Assembly (NCBI GenBank): GCA_034638255.1
Contig: JAWPGT010000066.1
Location: 57,602 to 121,601, forward strand
Reading direction: 5' to 3'
From: Coprinus comatus
Lineage: Eukaryota > Basidiomycota > Agaricomycetes > Agaricales > Agaricaceae
DNA length: 64,000 nucleotides
This document shows, piece by piece, positions 26,571 through 38,810 of this stretch. Below the pieces are notes generated by a model, which made no database searches, was not told where the DNA came from, and saw only the letters and a list, made by a program, of their open reading frames with translations. The first letter of the stretch is position 1; every line of letters starts with the position of its first letter. The position numbers and the translations under genes are program-made.

Positions 26571-29500
26571 ATGCCACAGGACGAACTCCAAGAAATAAGC
26601 GGTTTTCAGCCCAAAGTATGGCTCGAGGATGGCGAAGAACGTGAAGTTGGTTCAGCAACCAGGTATATCTAATTAGGCACAAGTGTAATATCACAAATAA
26701 CAATATCGCTCCAGCAAATCCATATACAAAGTGAAGCGTACCATGGACCACTACTATTGGTACGTACCCCCTCTCGCCCATTCATGATCCTACATCTGAT
26801 GTTGTACCCATGTTTGTAGCTCTTGTCCTGTAAGGATTCAAATTTATTTTACGTATTTTGACAATTGGAACACTCATTTATTGTCCATGATATTTAATAG
26901 GCATGGAGAAACCAGGTTTGCATTTTTATTAGCTTCTCATTAACACTACTGTTCTAATAATGTCACTTCTAGGCTGGTGTTCCTGTCAACGCTCGGACGT
27001 GTAAACATCTCAAATCTTTTCTTGGTGATGACTATGAAAATGCGCGAGTTCTTATGAAAAATCCTGATGGTCCCCCTCCTAAAACCACTAAGTCCAAAGC
27101 TAAACCGGCTGCAAAGTCTAAACCAGCATCCAAGCGCAAGAGGACCACAGCTGAGGAAGATAACGATGAAGGGGATGAAGCCGAGGAAGAAATTAAACCT
27201 GCTAAGCGTGGTCGTAAAGCCGCACCAGTGTCCAAAGCTAAGCAATCGAATCCCAAACAGGAGGACGCTGAAGTTGACGAAGAAGTGAAACCTGCCAAAC
27301 AAGCTCGTAAAGCAATAGTCTCAAAGAATGAGAAAACAGAATTCGAGGCAGAAGTCGTTATTATGAATAATGACCAAAACAACATTACTCCCGCAGTCGA
27401 TGCTGACGATGAGTTAGCAGAAATCAACGGGATCAAACCCATTATTTACTTGAATGACGGAGAGACACATGAAGTTGGCTCCGCAACAAGGTTTGCGATG
27501 ATATCATAACTTGTCGCTCTAGGTCTGAACTCCTAGTTAGTAAAACGAAGTACAAGGTTAAGCGAACTTTTGACCACTACTATTGGTATGTCGTCTACAA
27601 TCCATTCTGAAATTGAGCAACGTAATCTAACAGCTCAATAGTTCATGTCCGGTATGACCAACATATCATAACATGGAGATGTGACATTGTTAACGAATCT
27701 CTCTTCTGACATGACAGGCGTGGAGGAATCAGGTACGTAGCCCGTCATATGGATGATTCACAGTAGAATCTGAACGTGACATAGGCTCGCGTACCTGTCA
27801 ATGCTCGTACATGCAAACACCTCAAGGCATTCCTAGGAGAAGAATATGAAGAGGCACGTCTACAGCTGAAGAATTCTGATGGTTCGGCCCCAAAACCCAC
27901 ATCCAATGCAGAAGGGAAAACAACAAGCCGTACCAACACGACTGAAAGTAATAATATTAAGCAAGGGAATGTCGTACCTCAAACTGTGACAGACGGAGAG
28001 AAAGATATAGGTGTCCTTACCCCTCCGAATGGAGACGAACTCATGGAGATCGACGGTATCAAGCCTAACGTATATTTGCGCGATGGGGATGAACAAGAGG
28101 TGGGGTCACTCACAAGGTGCGTGAGACTGAATGTTCAGAAATCATGTATGCGACGTTTAAGTTGAAACTTTTTAAAGTAATTCCAAATACAAGATTAAGC
28201 GCACATGGGACCATTACTATTGGTGAGTCGCTCCGAACCTCCACATCTATCGTCGCTAATGAGCTCGCTTAGCTCCTGTCCGGTACGAAATTGACTATGC
28301 ATTACCAAATCGATTAATAAAACTAACTACCAATATATTCTGTAAGGCTTGGCGTAACCAGGTATTGTATTTTATCCCATTCGCGGCATACACCTCGGCT
28401 AACTCGATATATCAAGGGTGGAGCCCCAGTCAATGCAAGAACATGCAAACACTTGAAGAGTCTTCTCGGCGAGGAATACGAAAATGTTCGCATCGCTTTC
28501 AAGAACCCTGATGGTCCCCAACCTAAAAGCCCCAAGAAACCATCCGCAAAAGGTACCAAAAAGGGTAAAGGTAAGGCCGACGAGGACGACAATGTAGCTG
28601 AAGGTGACGGTGTGCCTGAGTTACTCTTGGCAAATAAATGGGATCTTGACAGCGGGCCTGACCCCACCGGATGGTGGGTCTCGGAAAAGCTCGATGGTGT
28701 TAGGTGAGTGTCCGTCTTCCCAGACCTATACATTTACCAACGATATCGGACTGCTCTGGCTCACAGGACATATTATGATGGGAAACAGATGATTAGTCGT
28801 CTTGGAAACCCCTTTACGCCACCACAATGGTTCCTTGACAGTGAGTAAGTTCGATAATGTTATGTTATGTTCTAACATCGTCCAGAGCTTCCCAAGGATG
28901 TTACACTGGATGGGGAATTATTTACTGGACGTGGGGAGTTCCAGTCAACTGTTTCAATTGTTAAAACAGTTAACTCGCCCCATTGGCATTCAGTAACCTT
29001 TCAGGTACGCTCTCGTGACGATACCTCTAAGATGTACCTCCATTGAAAGATGCATCATTTCGGTGCTACCTTACCCCACCTAGGTATTCGACATACCTTC
29101 CCGTGGCCAGGAACCCTTCGAGACGCGTATTAGTATCCTCAAGGAACTATTCAGTCCTGGGGGTACTCATCACACTGAGAAAGTTGTAGTCGTTGAACAT
29201 GAAGAAGTCCGCGACCGTCAACATGTATTTGATAAACTCAAAGAAATAGAAAGCCTCGGGGGAGAAGGACTCATGTTACGCAAGCCACAATCGTAGGTTG
29301 TCAAATAGTTGTAGATCATCAAACTTTGCTAACATAACCGTTGAGTGTTTACGAAGGCCATAGATCATCTTCATTGTTGAAAATCAAGGTCGGTGGATTA
29401 ACTTTCCTCGTTTCTTGATCTGACAGGTATCAGACGTTTTACGATGCCGAGGCTATTGTAACTGGATACGTAGATGGCAAGGGTAAATATAAGGGCGCCA

Positions 29501-29854
29501 AAGGTGCACTCATGTGTAAAATGGAGTCCGGAAAGGTCAGGAACTATCCATTGTTGATTCAAATATAAATGCTGACCTCTTGTGCCACAGACATTTAACG
29601 TTGGTAGTGGACTGAGTGATAAACAACGCAACAAACCTCCACCCATTGGATCAATCATTGTATATCGCTTCCAAGAACTCACCAAGGATGGGGTCCCAAG
29701 GTTAGTCCCACCACGTTTTCTGTGTAACTGTTAGTGTCATGAACATCTTGCTAGGTTCCCGACCTTCGTTGGAATTGCAGCAGACAAAGATAAGCCAAAG
29801 GACGCAGAAATGCCCGAACATAAGCGTTCAAAGAACGAAGAGCTTGATGAATGA
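26571..29854 (+). CDS. ATP-dependent DNA ligase with three N-terminal SWIM-like zinc fingers
   Basis: Seals DNA nicks through an enzyme-AMP intermediate. Twenty exons, all canonical, sum to 731 residues: 26571-26662, 26715-26759, 26820-26829, 26901-26915, 26973-27490, 27541-27585, 27642-27651, 27718-27732, 27785-28116, 28178-28222, 28273-28282, 28347-28361, 28417-28703, 28767-28840, 28886-29004, 29084-29292, 29346-29388, 29434-29535, 29591-29700, 29755-29854. Three modules of about 65 residues each give a SWIM-type CxC-x15-CxH (C46/C48/C64/H66; C242/C244/C260/H262; C376/C378/C394/H396). They are joined by Lys/Glu-rich linkers. The ligase core has motif I EKLDGVR (nucleophile K475), LDGELFTGRGEF, GGEGLMLRKP and LLKIKTFYDAEA, then a short OB fold. 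The large N-terminal DNA-binding domain of ligases I, III and IV is absent; the core resembles small ligases of the DNA_ligase_OB_2 type. A GC-rich promoter block precedes it. The function of the fingers (DNA or protein binding) is inference. Confidence 0.93.
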
Positions 29855-30423
29855 AGTTTTGAGACTTGATGTCTTAATTAAACTTGGATTGTTATAACCA
29901 ACATAAGTCCTTTCTACTTATTTTAAATCTTCTTTCTCTTGATTTTTTACTTGATTATCCTCGCTCGCCTGTTAAGTGTCACTGTCTACTCTTGCGTATC
30001 TACTGTTTATCTCAAGTATGTAAAGCTCTTCAAAACGTACGTAGGTAGAGAGTCTGCAAAAAGTGTTCATAATCAATAATTAATGTTGGAGCAAAGACCA
30101 ACATGATGTTTACCAATGACTCATGGTTTCTAAAGATAGAACCTCCTAAGCTTGGAACGTGTGTCAAGCATTTTCCACGCTAGAGCCTGGAGCTTCACGA
30201 CTCTCTCCTCTCTACAACCACTTCTCCATTACAATTCTCCCCTCTTCAACTTGACTGATATACATAATGTACAGTAAGGTGAGTATCGTCTCTTATTTTT
30301 CGAATCAAGTTCTGATTGTATTCAATCCAATGACACAGTCTTCTTTTCTCCGATCAACACAATAACTCTTCCGTGATTTTCAAATTGACATACTGTACAA
30401 TCACAACGGATACAGACAAAGAG

Positions 30424-31280
30424 ATGAAGCAAGAAAATGAACTCTTCGGTGCATATATTTTCAAGTCCCTTTCAACCTGGTATATAGTCTAACATTTCTG
30501 TTTGTTCAAAGATCATAATCCCGACTTGCAGGTACTGAGCCACACAGAGAGCAAAGCGTCTATTGTGGAAGGGTATAGTACCTGGAAAGCAGAGTTGTGG
30601 AAATTCCTGATTTTTGTAAGTTTTACTTATATGCATATGCCACGGCGGAAAACTCACTCACACTTAACAACTTCAATTCAAAGGCATCGATATTCTCCGC
30701 CACTGTTACTGCATTCATTTTGAATGATGCATCCAGCATCGGAGCAGACGATCCGCACAATACAGCCTCACTACTGCTCGAAATCATTGTCCTTCATCGC
30801 AATCTCTCCAAACTGGAACAACCCTCTTCACTCCCGCTTAATCTCCACCACGAAGTCCTTGCCTATACCCAACAGATCCACGCTCTCTACTCCATTAGCC
30901 TTATGCTCAGTCTCATGGTCATAGTCGCAAGTATAATCTGCTTGCAATGGCTAGGCCGGCTCAACAAGAATGAGCTAAGAGGTATCCCCCTATCACGAGA
31001 GATTCAAGGGTATAATGGTAAAACAAAGGTGTTGAGACAACAGCAAGATCATATCAAACTCATAAACCAAACCATACTATCGTTGCTTTTCTCCTCCGTG
31101 TTACTATTCTTCATAGGATTTGTGGTTTCACGATGGGCCCTATATAGCGCTGTTGCCACTATTCCAGTCACCGTCATCGTCTTTATAGTGGGGTTGTCAG
31201 TGGCTGTTAGTTCTTTGAACAAACGGCCTACCACAACCCAAGAAACAGCAATCGCTGTATCGTCTGGTGGTGATATATAA
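30424..31280 (+). CDS. DUF6535-like multi-pass membrane protein
   Basis: Lineage-specific basidiomycete membrane protein of unknown function. Proposed exons 30424-30448, 30512-30615 and 30684-31280 give 241 residues in frame. The fragment STWKAELWKFLIF followed across the intron by ASIFSATVTAFIL matches the family's first membrane segment (typically WKxxxDxLLVFAGLFSAVxTAF). Four membrane segments are visible: the one just named, YSISLMLSLMVIVASIICLQW, LLFSSVLLFFIGFVV and IPVTVIVFIVGLSVA. The family usually has an extended N-terminus and often a long C-terminal domain, so this is a short form. The first exon is the least certain part. An alternative upstream ATG lies at about 30268. Confidence 0.7.
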
Positions 31281-31731
31281 TCTCTTCTCACACGTAGTAG
31301 CCTAAAGATTGAAGTGCTACACCAACTATGCGATTTCTATTTTTGTTTGAACATGTTCAAAGTTTGCTCCTTGCTGTTAATATTCTTCTCGATAATACAT
31401 GTCATCTTTTACGATTGATAGACCTATAGAACCTTTGGATTGATGAAGAAGCTGTGAAGCTAAGTAGCTTCAACTTATGGCCAATTGAAAACAAAACTCT
31501 CTTCCCTGTAAGCGTAATAGGAAATATGAGGATAGGAACATGAATGTGATGAGGAACCATTGGAAAAAAGTACTGGCCACAAGTTTTATCTTGCAAGTTG
31601 TGAGTACATTTTCCATAGAAATGTTAAGAAAGCGAACAGAAACCTTTACATCGCTTTGGAAACGCATAATCAATTATTCTCCTACATTAGGTCGCAAAAA
31701 TAATTGTCTAGGTACATTTAAACGGAATGCA

Positions 31732-33676
31732 TTAATTGAAACATTTTTCAAAGTCCCCTTCTCCATCATTCCTCGCGTACGTCTGGCTCTCAACAAAACC
31801 TTTAACAGTACACAGTCCATTTTCATCTCCTCCACAAAAGCCCAGCGGCTGCACCTTATCATTAACCAAGATCCTAACATATTCCTCTCTCACACATCGT
31901 AATCTCTCCACAACCATCCTAGCCGAAAACGAGACAATATCAGATACATCCCATTCTGTCTCCTTGTTTCTTTGAGTAGGATTTAAAACCTCGCCTGTCT
32001 CATTAAACAACCCAATAGCAGCATAGATGGCGATCATTTGATTGTCATGAGAAAAGTCAATATAAATAGTTCGATCGAGAGGGAATGTTTCCGGGTTGGA
32101 TGTGAGTGTTCTGTTCGTTTGAGTATTGTCTCGTACAGGCGTACGTGTGAGTCTTGCTATAAGCTCATTAACATAACCAACACCTTGGATACGACCACCA
32201 ACTAGCTGTCCATAGCTACAAATTGTAGTATCAAGCCATGAATAATACTTCGACAACATAAGTTCACTTACCCTGTACCATAATACTTATCCAAATCAAA
32301 TGCCCACTCAAACGCTGCAAATTCTTCTTCGGTGAATACGTTACAGAACGGACTCAACTTCCCCTTTGCAACACTCTCAAAGGGACACAGTTGCATGATG
32401 TTATGTACATCTGCTGCTGTCAGATTGGTTGCAAGTCCAATAGCTTGATTGTTTAACCGTTCGGCGATCGGAGCAGCATAAATGCTAACCCAAGTATCAA
32501 CTTGTTCATCGGAATCGCCTGCGAGGGGACATCCAGAGTCATCCAGGGTATTATTGGCAGTTGGCTGGATTACCATATGTGAATAAAAAAGAAAAAAAAT
32601 TAAGGTTGAAGTTAGAATACGCACTTCTTCCGACATGATGACGGAAAGAACTGGGTTATAGTAAGATTGGCTTGCAAAAGAAAAGCCTGTTTGAACAATG
32701 AGATGAAGAAAATTGCCCCAGAATTGAATAGTATGCGGACCTGCAGTCCAGTTTGTTGCACTATCGATGACCCTTGAGCTATCGGATGCACGGACGAATG
32801 GGATGTTATCATTGCTAACAAGCCCTTTGTATCGAGTAAAGGTATCTTGTCCCGACATGTGTGATCTGGTACATAAATTAGTTACAATTACGAATCAGGC
32901 GGGGTAAGACAACGAACTGTAGAGCACCTGAAGGCACCAAATCAGCTATTCCAAGGTCATAGGTATAGTTCCCCAGAAATTGCAAATTGGGATCGGTATG
33001 TGACGTAGCACTGGTCAGTTTTTGCAGTGCATTCAATATTCTGCTGGACGCGCCATCTGTAGGGAACCTGGCACCATGTCGTTGGATCTACAACAGAAAA
33101 TGGTTAATATTGAGATGGAAATGGTGATAAAAATTCAAAAAGAGCGTACAATGTTGACCTATATTCAATTCAATAAACAGGACTTTCTCAAATGCCATGT
33201 AAGCCGCAAGATACTCACCTGTGTGATTTTACATTCCTGGGGTACAGAATGATATTTATCCACAGGATACAGGAGTGCATATTGCGCCCATCCCTCCAAG
33301 ATTGCGGTAGGTATCACCTCTCCACCTATGTGTCCCTCGTTGAACTCAGCCAGCCTTGTACCTTTCGCACCAGTACCGTATGCAAATACCAGATAAAGAG
33401 ATACGAGAGAAAGCAAAGAGAGCATCACAACAATAAATTGGACAGTGATTCGCCTCGAACCGAGACTCCATGCTTTAAGTACTTCCATCTGCTTTCCTAA
33501 TCCAAGTCCAATTTGCATTCGCATGGTTAGACCCACGTTGGTGAACCGCTCACGAAAGCTTCTCCGAAAGAAAGTGCGTGTAGTGACTCGTGAATCGTAT
33601 GTAATAGGCAATCGAGTGTAGCCAACCAAGTAAGGTTCAACGTGCCAACTATTGCCAAAGCTTCGAACGTTGGATG
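31732..33676 (-). CDS. Membrane-anchored histidine acid phosphatase (phytase-like)
   Basis: Hydrolyses phosphomonoesters, probably phytate or other organic phosphate, outside the cell. Exons on the minus strand: 33676-33219, 33158-33150 (only 9 nt, encoding VNI), 33087-32918, 32865-32741, 32686-32625, 32564-32272 and 32215-31732; about 532 residues in frame. The catalytic motif IQRHGARFP follows the micro-exon directly, and the second motif is DFSHDNQ. Conserved cysteines occur in SGCP, LCPFES, PFCNVF and FCGGDENGLC. YGQLVGGRIQGVGYVNEL and the C-terminal FVESQTYARNDG are typical of fungal phytases. A hydrophobic segment (VQFIVVMLSLLSLVSLYLVF) near residue 90 suggests a type II membrane anchor instead of a cleaved signal peptide. 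The true start is unresolved: the frame begins at an acceptor at 33676 and needs an upstream exon, or starts at the internal ATG of MRMQIGLG. A decayed relative lies just beyond it. Confidence 0.88.
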
Positions 33677-34213
33677 CTATTTCATAAGCAGGATATCAGC
33701 ACTTCTTGAATTCTGTGGTGATCTGTTATAGTGTGGGTTTCATGTCAAAATGGAAGCAAAGGGGGTCGAGACGTGGACCACGCTGGGCACACGTATGGGT
33801 GTAGTCTGCTTATGTAATTACTAACGTCTCCGGTATCTCCGGCCCATATATATTTGCTCGATGTCAACAGCACAAAAAGCCCAGAAGATGCTATGGTAAG
33901 TACCCTCGCTTTGCTTGTTTCTTTGAATACGCACCTGGTATTGAGCGCTTGAGGTCTCTCTCCTGGATCAGTCGGTTATGGAAGCTAAGTGACCGTCTCA
34001 TGTTTAGCGTTTGCCACTTGGCTTCAAAGGTCCAAGGAACCCACAATTTAATATCTGTGAGCTCGCAAGAGACAGCTGGCACACATTAGTCGGTTCTGTC
34101 TATCTGAGTCACTTATATACATGGGAACTCGAATGGACATTCCATCATTGTCAGTTCAAGCCAGATCCCATCTATAGTCACGTCCTACTCTTTTAATGAC
34201 CGAAATACTTGCA

Positions 34214-34640
34214 TTAAAATCGTCTTCAACGCCTAACCATGGAAATAGCTATGTCAATCTTAGTTCGTCGACTAGATTTCAAGCTCTGCCTCTCAATAGG
34301 CCAACTACTATGAATCTCTATCCACCTATCTTTGAAGGAGTGTCGAAGCTGGTGCTGGTCGAAAAGCATTCATACGATACTCGGAGCTTATTGAATCGTG
34401 GAATATACACGAACTTCACTCACGACAACTTGATCATAACCATGCTAGATGCCACTAATGGGCCGGTGCCTAACTCTCGAGAGTGGATAAAATCAGATGT
34501 TAATTTGCGAGCAGAATGACCGGTCTCTAGAAGACTAGTTATTGGAATAACGGAGTGCAATTTTCCATGCACAGTGCGATTTGTGACCATCGGTAAGAAC
34601 GGGCTGGAGACCATTACAGTACACTCGGTACTGGTGAGAT
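34214..34640 (+). pseudogene. Decayed C-terminal fragment of a histidine acid phosphatase
   Basis: A plus-strand frame reads GNSYVNLSSSTRF, then IYTNFTHDNLIITMLDAT. These line up with GVGYVNELIARLT and IYIDFSHDNQMIAIYAAI of the intact gene at 31732-33676, with similar spacing. After an in-frame stop near 34517 the resemblance continues in another frame (RLVIGITECNFPCTVRF against RMVVERLRCVREEYVRI). The catalytic N-terminal half (RHGxRxP) is not visible upstream. It is therefore a truncated, frameshifted relic in opposite orientation to the intact copy. Family assignment is by my own alignment. Confidence 0.65.
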
Positions 34641-35222
34641 GAGGATAGTACTTGCCATTCGACGTTTATTGACAAGACTAAGGGTATACGGTGTATGGTA
34701 ATCACAGATGTGTTATGGTTTGACTTCTCATACATCTTTGGTACTCGCAGATGACAACAATCGACGAACAAAAACAACGTCCAATCTTAACCGCTATTGC
34801 CAATGAGCCGGCTTTTCAGAATATTGTGTTTCAAGTCACTAGGGTTCTGTGGGGTATTACTGGTATTGAGAAGCAGCTTCATTGTTAGTCTCATCTACTG
34901 TTAAAAGTGGTTACTATACACTGAATATTAGTGTATGAGTTGTTGTCGTTTGAGTCTCTGTCATGGAGTCGGCTCCAGCTCGACACCCCGTTGGTTCATT
35001 GGTTGCAGGTGTATAGCGTTGTATGCTACTGAGCGAAGACCCTCTTGGGGTTAGTAAACGTCTGCAACCTTCCGACCCCATCATGATATCATCAGTGTTG
35101 CAAAGTTCTATTTATATTTTGCCCAGCATCTTTTGTTGTGAATGGCAACCAAAGGATGATAAGACGTACCAATTATCACCTTCTACTCTTACCTACATCA
35201 TTCCAGGAAGTCGTGTGTACAT

Positions 35223-36408
35223 ATGTCGCGGAATCAAACGTGGGACGACCGTGATACTGGGACGCTTGCTTATCAAGGATTCTGGTTCCTACAGGGCACA
35301 TATAATGCTACGAGAACTGGAGAAACTGGAACATTGGCTAGCTCCAATGACCCAAATGCCAACGTTACTTTCGTGAATATTCAGTGTTGTCTAGTGTATT
35401 GAATGTACTGACAAACTGATTTCATACTAGGTTTTCCCAATTCCAGCAGTCGCGTTCTATTACTATGGAATGCAACGTTCTCGAGGCGGACAGTACGGGA
35501 TATGCATAGACTGTGATCCCAATAATCGAAATTTTCTAGGAATAGATGCTTTAAATCCAACAGATGATGGTCAAAACCCACCAGTTCTACTTTTTTCTAC
35601 TAGGTTCGAAAGACCTGGTATCCATGAAGTCATCCTACGAAATCAAGAGGATCAAAGATTTCCAAACGAGAATTCTCAAATTACACTTGACAGATTCGAG
35701 TTGGAAATTGTTGATCCAAACGCTGCTACTACCACCACCACTATCTCATCTTCCAGTACAACGACAACGCAAAATTCGCCTTCTACGACTACTTCATCTT
35801 CTCCAGGTCAAGCGTCGTCACCATCGAACCCAACGTCAGTGGGAGCTATCGTAGGTGGTGTGGTTGGAGGCTGTGTGGTTTTGTTGGTTATTTTTGGAGT
35901 ATGGTTTATTTGTAGCAGGAATCGCAGACGACGGCAAAGGGAACTAGAACAGCCTGGGGAGGATCCTGAACCTTTCCGATTACCTATGATGTCGACCATG
36001 TCACAAACTTCACCTTCAAATGGAGCTGAAGGGACAAGTCTTAGTTCAACACTTGCCACTAGGAATATTCCTGCTACCAAGTACACCAATGAACGTGGTC
36101 GTCAAGATCAACTCCAGAGTCAGCATCATCATCATGTTATGCAACCTTCACTTACTTCGACGGAGTGGACACAAGTCACGGGCTCTGCGTCCGGATCGGG
36201 AGCAGGATCGGGGTCGGGGTCAGGATCGGGAAGAGGGTCAAGTTCTAATCGAAGAGAGACGGATGCTGGACCTGTTCCTCGGGCTTTGAGCGGTGTTGAT
36301 GAAGATGAAGATGACCAGGAAACTTTACCTCCGGACTATGATCAAGTGTTTCAAGAACGGGAACGGAGAAGTGTTCAACCACTGGCAGCACCTCAGTTGA
36401 AAAGATAG
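35223..36408 (+). CDS. Single-pass membrane protein with Ser/Thr stalk and PPxY tail
   Basis: Cell-surface protein of unknown role, of the kind abundant in Agaricomycetes. Supported exons are 35223-35372 and 35431-36408, joined in frame (NVTF then VFPIPAVAFYYYG). Order of parts: an ectodomain with WDDRDTGTLAYQGFWF and a cysteine pair in GICIDCDP; a Thr/Ser-rich stalk; one membrane segment (AIVGGVVGGCVVLLVIFGVWF) followed by RNRRRRQRE, giving an outside N-terminus; a disordered cytosolic tail with a Gly-Ser repeat near 36190-36240 and LPPDYDQ, a PPxY motif. The N-terminal exon with the signal peptide is not resolved; the ATG at 35223 is only the first in frame. It is a distant relative of the minus-strand cluster at 46-55 kb. 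It converges with the hydrolase gene, 152 bp between stops. Confidence 0.75.
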
Positions 36409-36560
36409 AGATTATCTACTCGTTTATTTTCGTTCTCTTCCTTTTGTAAGGGTCGTCGTGTTTCGATCGATACTTTGTAATAGTAGAGCTTTCTTTATTA
36501 ATATATTTTACGACACAGTAGTAGTACATTTCAGTTATAAACATAAAAGTATTAAAAAAT

Positions 36561-37775
36561 TCAAATAACTTTTTTGATGAAAGCATACATATCCAACATA
36601 TCATATCCTTCTTCGCGTTCGAACCCATGGTCAAGACCATCAAGTTCATGGTATTCAACCATTTTATCAGCACCGATACGTTTATAAGCTTCCAACACAT
36701 CAAGGGATTGTTGATGCGGGACTTTGGTGTCAGCATTTCCATGAACGATATACGTAGGAGGTGTTGCAAATTTTCCGGTACGTATGTTTTCTGAGATGCT
36801 GAAGCTGATTGGGTCAATATTTGTCCCTTTCAGTAGAAGCCTCTGAAGTAGTGCTCTGTGAAAACAGCGATATTACTATGAGCAGCTCTCACAACCTGAA
36901 AGATGGCTGTAAAACGCACTCTTGCACCATGTAATGGTAGAAAATACTACGTTTCCCATCCACGGCAGACCAACTTGTCTTTTCAGAACTCGGATCCAAA
37001 AACGTCTCAACCTCTTCCTGCTCAATGATCCGATCCATATAGACCAAAGGTCTCTGTTTATTTATCCAAAACTCGTCCAAAGGGTTGGTAATTGGGTAAA
37101 GTGCGACAATACCTTTGATTCCTTTCGGACGTTCCAAACCACTGATTTCATAACCTATTCCTGTACCTGCAAATAAAGCTAGCCAACCACCTGCTGAGCT
37201 ACCACTGACAACGATACGAGTCACGTCCACCCTGCCATTTGTCGCAGATGCAAATGATGACGTTTTGAGGTAGTCGAGTGCGGATTTACAGTCTGAGAGA
37301 ATACGTGGAAGTTTTGTTTGTGGCGCTAATCGATAGTCCACGGATATGAGGCAAAGGTTGTGAGTTGAAGGTGCACGGAGCATGTGGGGAGATACAGCTG
37401 TAGTGAATTTAGTCATGCGTTAACGAACTACTCCCATGCTCATATTGAGTTATTTGAGAATTTAGTACCTTTGCGAGTGCCCTGGGGTTTCTTCAGTACA
37501 TTATCATAGTCAAATTTATTAACACATACCTGTAACAGACCTCCTCCTGATTGCCAATAAGGTTAAGATCGGGAAATTAGCAAATACTATTTATCAAATT
37601 GTACAGACTCTGGAGATCCGACTAGTGACGTACCATGCCACCACAGTAAAACTGGCACAGGCTGCTCCTTCGTTGCACTTTCAGGTATATAAACATCCAT
37701 CGCAATAGACACCCCATCAACTTCTTCATAGACGATCTCAATTGGGGTTGGAACTTTTATACTTGGTGTAGCCAT
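36561..37775 (-). CDS. Alpha/beta hydrolase (HSL/arylacetamide-deacetylase-like esterase)
   Basis: Carboxyl-ester hydrolase of unknown substrate, probably cytosolic since no signal peptide is seen. Exons: 37775-37634, 37546-37530 (17 nt), 37481-37469 (13 nt), 37397-36920, 36855-36561; 314 residues. The two micro-exons are needed to rebuild the conserved WWHGGGLLQGTRK stretch, which holds the HGGG oxyanion motif. Other motifs are VDYRLAP, the nucleophile elbow GSSAGG, the acid residue in VHGNADTKVP and the histidine in LDHGF. The ATG at 37775 is the only one that gives a full N-terminal strand region. This is the alpha/beta-hydrolase-3 type layout. It overlaps nothing and faces the membrane-protein gene at 36408. 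Confidence 0.9.
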
Positions 37776-38810
37776 CGATGGTATTCAGGTGAAGTGAGAG
37801 TTAAGGGATGAAGAATAAAGCCTTTTTAAGCAGGAAGCCACACCTAGTGGAGGAACGGAGCTCCTGAGTACCATAAATAATTGGGATTCGTTCCCATGAA
37901 AATGGATTTGATAAGTAATGTCGGTAACTCTATTGGACAACAGATATAGGACACAAGACACACTATCTCCCACTTTTATAGCTTCTCATCTGATACCAGG
38001 AATAGTATACACTGTGCCAGTGACTTGGTAATCCACACAGATTATCAAGTACTAGCGAGTATTTATCCAAGCTTTACTTTACTCGTGAGCGTAGGTCTCA
38101 GAGTAAAGTTTAGGTATGTCCTCGATAATCCAGTTAGATTATTGTCACCCACGCAGTGTATAGCTAGTATTCTCAATCGCCGTGCGACTGGTGCACTGGC
38201 TCGTTTGAAGCTAAGTACTTTTAGGGTTTGAATGTCTGAGCAAGGTTTGAACATATCTCAGTCTTTCATTTATTTATTCAGCTTCAAAACGTTAAAATAC
38301 AGCCTTGTACTAGTACTAATATATTTACACAACACTGAGCATTATTTCAACAGAACTGGAATAGAACTTTGAAGTCCTTTAGCAGCCGTCTTATCCCTAA
38401 GCGTGTCACTGATACCTTGTCGTGACTCTTCAGTTTCTAACAACGATGGCGGCTGCTTCCATCCTTAACATCACAAGTTAATAAGGATAGAACAAATGCT
38501 TGTATTGAGGGTAATGTGAACGCATGTCTTATTCCCTTTCAACGAAAGCATCATGTTCCTCGAGGTTTCTACGCATTGAGTCTAGTGCAGGTACTTTGTG
38601 TGCCCAAGGTTTTCTTGCCCATTCCACTACTTTACTCTGAGAATATCCTGGAGCGTGTTCAATGAAATGTTGTATAGAGTCAAGCTCTCTCTGGGAAGGC
38701 TCAGAAGACTCGTCGGACAAAGGGTAGTCATCCTCAGTAATGTTATCGGCACTGTCAGGGTTGGAGGTACTAGTCACATGTGTTGTCTGACTCAAAGGCA
38801 AAGTAAGAGA

